Assembly (NCBI GenBank): GCA_900771955.1 | Contig: CAAGPW010000149.1 | Coordinates: 1 to 6,570, forward strand | DNA: 6,570 bases | Direction of reading: 5' to 3' | Origin: Lachnospiraceae bacterium | Lineage (GTDB): Bacteria > Bacillota > Clostridia > Lachnospirales > Lachnospiraceae | Shown: positions 5,584 to 6,570 of the stretch, in pieces | How the letters are laid out: every line of letters begins with the position of its first letter | Position numbering within the stretch: position 1 is the stretch's first letter | Notes under the pieces: model-generated | What the model was told of the DNA's origin: nothing | Database searches by the model: none | What the model saw: only the letters and a program-made list of their open reading frames with translations | Made by a program: the position numbers and the translations under genes

Positions 5584-6335
5584 ACTGGTTATTGGTAGGA
5601 GTTTTATTTACATTAATATTTTGCACGATAAAGGGATATCAGAAAGGGTTTATCCGCGTTGCATTTTCGCTGGTGTCTTTTTTCCTTGTGATCGCGTTTG
5701 TGGTGTGGGCGGAACCCTACATCAGCAGCTATCTTGAAAAAAATACGGAAATTTCAGAGACAATACAGCAAAAATGTGAAGAACAACTGCGGATTTCAGC
5801 GCAGAATAATACAGAGCAGCAGGATTTGGTACAGCAGGGCGAAGAGGGACAGAATTCGGATCAGCAGATGGCAGAAAACCAGAATGCACAGGCAGAAAGC
5901 CTGAAAGTGGCAGGCATTATACTTCCCAAAGCGCTGGAACAGCAGCTGGTTGCACAGGGGATCGGTGCGGCGGATCAGATACTCGAAAGCAGCGGCGTGT
6001 ATGCAGAAATAGCAAAAACGCTGGCACATTTTATCATATCCGGAATCTCGTTTTTTCTGGCATTTATTGTGGCGGTCATACTGGTTCGGGCAATATCAGG
6101 AATCCTAAATCTCGTGTCGCATCTTCCGATTATACATGGCGTAAACAAAATGCTTGGGATCGCAGCAGGATTTGTGCAGGGAATATTTTATGTATGGCTG
6201 TTTTTTTATCTGATTGCAATCTGCTGTACCAGCAGTTTTGGCATGCTGATGAACCGGTATATCGATCAGAGCAGTTTTCTGACATACTTATATCAGAATA
6301 ATCTGCTGCTTCAGATATTGATGCAGTTTTTCTAG
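5580..6335 (+). CDS. CvpA family multi-pass membrane protein with a Gln-rich loop
   Basis: The 251-aa product starts at a GTG that shares GTGA with the TGA stop of the DUF5711 gene; AAGGT lies 9 nt upstream. Hydrophobic spans are seen at about 1-17, 24-44, 146-172 and 190-216, which fits the four-helix CvpA layout. The family's mark is the conserved segment before the last helix, here L-P-I-I-H-G-V-N-K-M-L-G-I-A-A-G-F-V-Q-G (182-201). A hydrophilic loop of about 100 residues separates helices 2 and 3, with a Gln/Glu/Asn-rich part at about 62-106 that makes the protein longer than the roughly 160-180 aa of simple CvpA proteins. The family is named for colicin V production in E. coli; in Firmicutes, members such as YshB have no settled role, and envelope homeostasis is a general guess. 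No colicin genes are nearby. Confidence 0.88.
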   Translation: MNWLLVGVLFTLIFCTIKGYQKGFIRVAFSLVSFFLVIAFVVWAEPYISSYLEKNTEISETIQQKCEEQLRISAQNNTEQQDLVQQGEEGQNSDQQMAENQNAQAESLKVAGIILPKALEQQLVAQGIGAADQILESSGVYAEIAKTLAHFIISGISFFLAFIVAVILVRAISGILNLVSHLPIIHGVNKMLGIAAGFVQGIFYVWLFFYLIAICCTSSFGMLMNRYIDQSSFLTYLYQNNLLLQILMQFF

Positions 6336-6339
6336 AGAG

Positions 6340-6391
6340 CAGATATAGTAGATGGTTAAAACAAAATCTACTATATCTGTATTCTTTTTTT
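6340..6391 (+). terminator. Strong rho-independent terminator after the CvpA-family gene
   Basis: CAGATATAGTAGAT (6340-6353) pairs perfectly over 14 bp with ATCTACTATATCTG (6366-6379) around a 12-nt A-rich loop, and seven T follow (6385-6391). It begins 5 nt after the stop codon. It isolates the envelope genes from the strong promoters downstream. The sequence before the stem is not A-rich, so it should act on the plus strand only. Confidence 0.92.
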
Positions 6392-6430
6392 GGGCAAAAT
6401 AAAAAAAGCAAAAAAAGAAGGAAATTGCGG
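6392..6430 (+). promoter_or_regulatory. A-rich UP-like element upstream of tandem promoter P1
   Basis: This stretch carries two 7-A runs (6401-6407 and 6410-6416 approximately) directly upstream of a TTGACA box. A-tracts in this position bind the RNA polymerase alpha C-terminal domains and are typical of rRNA promoters. A second A-rich block (6489-6511) occupies the same place before P2. Confidence 0.5.
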
Positions 6431-6459
6431 TTGACAAACCATGTCCGGCATGATAAGAT
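6431..6459 (+). promoter_or_regulatory. Strong sigma-A promoter P1, probably of an rRNA operon
   Basis: The -35 box is a perfect TTGACA (6431-6436), the spacer is 17 bp, and the -10 box is TAAGAT (6454-6459), followed by the discriminator GAATA. Transcription should start near 6466-6467, where a hairpin begins. The box and discriminator sequence TGATAAGATGAATA (6451-6464) recurs with one change in P2. Confidence 0.8.
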
Positions 6460-6466
6460 GAATATC

Positions 6467-6485
6467 GCTCCGCAAATGACGGAGC
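6467..6485 (+). other. Perfect 6-bp hairpin at the 5' end of the P1 transcript
   Basis: GCTCCG (6467-6472) pairs with CGGAGC (6480-6485) around a 7-nt loop. It lies at the predicted first bases of the P1 transcript, between the two promoters, and no T-run follows directly (AACAGAAATA). It may protect the 5' end or be an operator-like palindrome; neither can be decided from sequence. Confidence 0.5.
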
Positions 6486-6513
6486 AACAGAAATAAAAAA
6501 ATGAAAAAAGTTC

Positions 6514-6542
6514 TTGACACAGCGGACACATTTTGATAAAAT
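6514..6542 (+). promoter_or_regulatory. Strong sigma-A promoter P2, probably of an rRNA operon
   Basis: A perfect TTGACA (6514-6519), a 17-bp spacer and TAAAAT (6537-6542) form a near-consensus promoter, again with discriminator GAATA. The likely start is G6549, 7 nt past the -10, which would suit the GTP-sensing start known for Bacillus rRNA promoters. The short leader after it (AGCTGTC, GAAAAGACA, AAGGACA) resembles rRNA operon leaders of Lachnospiraceae as I remember them. The gene it drives lies beyond the window; a strong tRNA operon is the alternative. Confidence 0.82.
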
Positions 6543-6570
6543 GAATAAGCTGTCGAAAAGACAAAGGACA

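Noticed and set aside
5580..6335. Colicin/bacteriocin production locus
   Set aside because: The CvpA name comes from E. coli colicin V. No bacteriocin precursor, immunity gene or exporter lies nearby, and the neighbours are envelope proteins.
1..6570. Mobile element, CRISPR array, tRNA or riboswitch
   Set aside because: No transposase, integrase, spaced direct repeats, cloverleaf or known riboswitch core was found by reading both strands.

Overview
The window looks like chromosomal core sequence from a Gram-positive anaerobe of the class Clostridia, most likely Lachnospiraceae. The reasons are moderate GC content with A-rich intergenic DNA, sigma-A promoters with 17-bp spacers, strong GGAGG-type ribosome binding sites, a transketolase split into two genes, and a run of proteins (DUF6062, a LysM membrane protein, DUF5711, a CvpA-family protein) that I recognise mainly from that family. 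The genus cannot be fixed from this sequence.

Left end (1-299): the first 45 codons of a DUF6062-type gene run leftward off the window. Its promoter sits back to back with the rightward promoter of recR. This partial gene is the only real minus-strand gene seen. Next is recR (300-896), the recombination mediator of RecFOR repair. A doubtful 26-codon reading frame with a hairpin inside it (898-978) fills the short gap before the transketolase genes.

Middle (983-2816): two overlapping genes encode the N-terminal (ThDP-binding) and the C-terminal (Pyr plus C-terminal domain) halves of transketolase. Together they make one enzyme of the non-oxidative pentose phosphate pathway. A good intrinsic terminator follows.

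Right (3002-6391): three membrane-associated proteins in a row. The first is a type II membrane protein with a cytoplasmic domain resembling a catalytically dead MPN/JAB fold, one membrane span, a Pro/Gln/Ala-rich linker and an external LysM domain. The second is a DUF5711 protein with one membrane span and a probable external beta-propeller. The third is a CvpA-family multi-pass protein with a Gln-rich loop, joined to the DUF5711 gene by a 4-nt overlap. A strong terminator with a 14-bp stem closes the cluster. The three together look like an uncharacterised cell-envelope module, but their joint function is inference.

Right edge (6392-6570): two near-identical sigma-A promoters in tandem, each preceded by an A-rich stretch and followed by the same GAATA discriminator. 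The arrangement and leader sequence are those of a ribosomal RNA operon promoter region, so a 16S gene probably begins just outside the window. No mobile element, CRISPR array or tRNA gene was seen.
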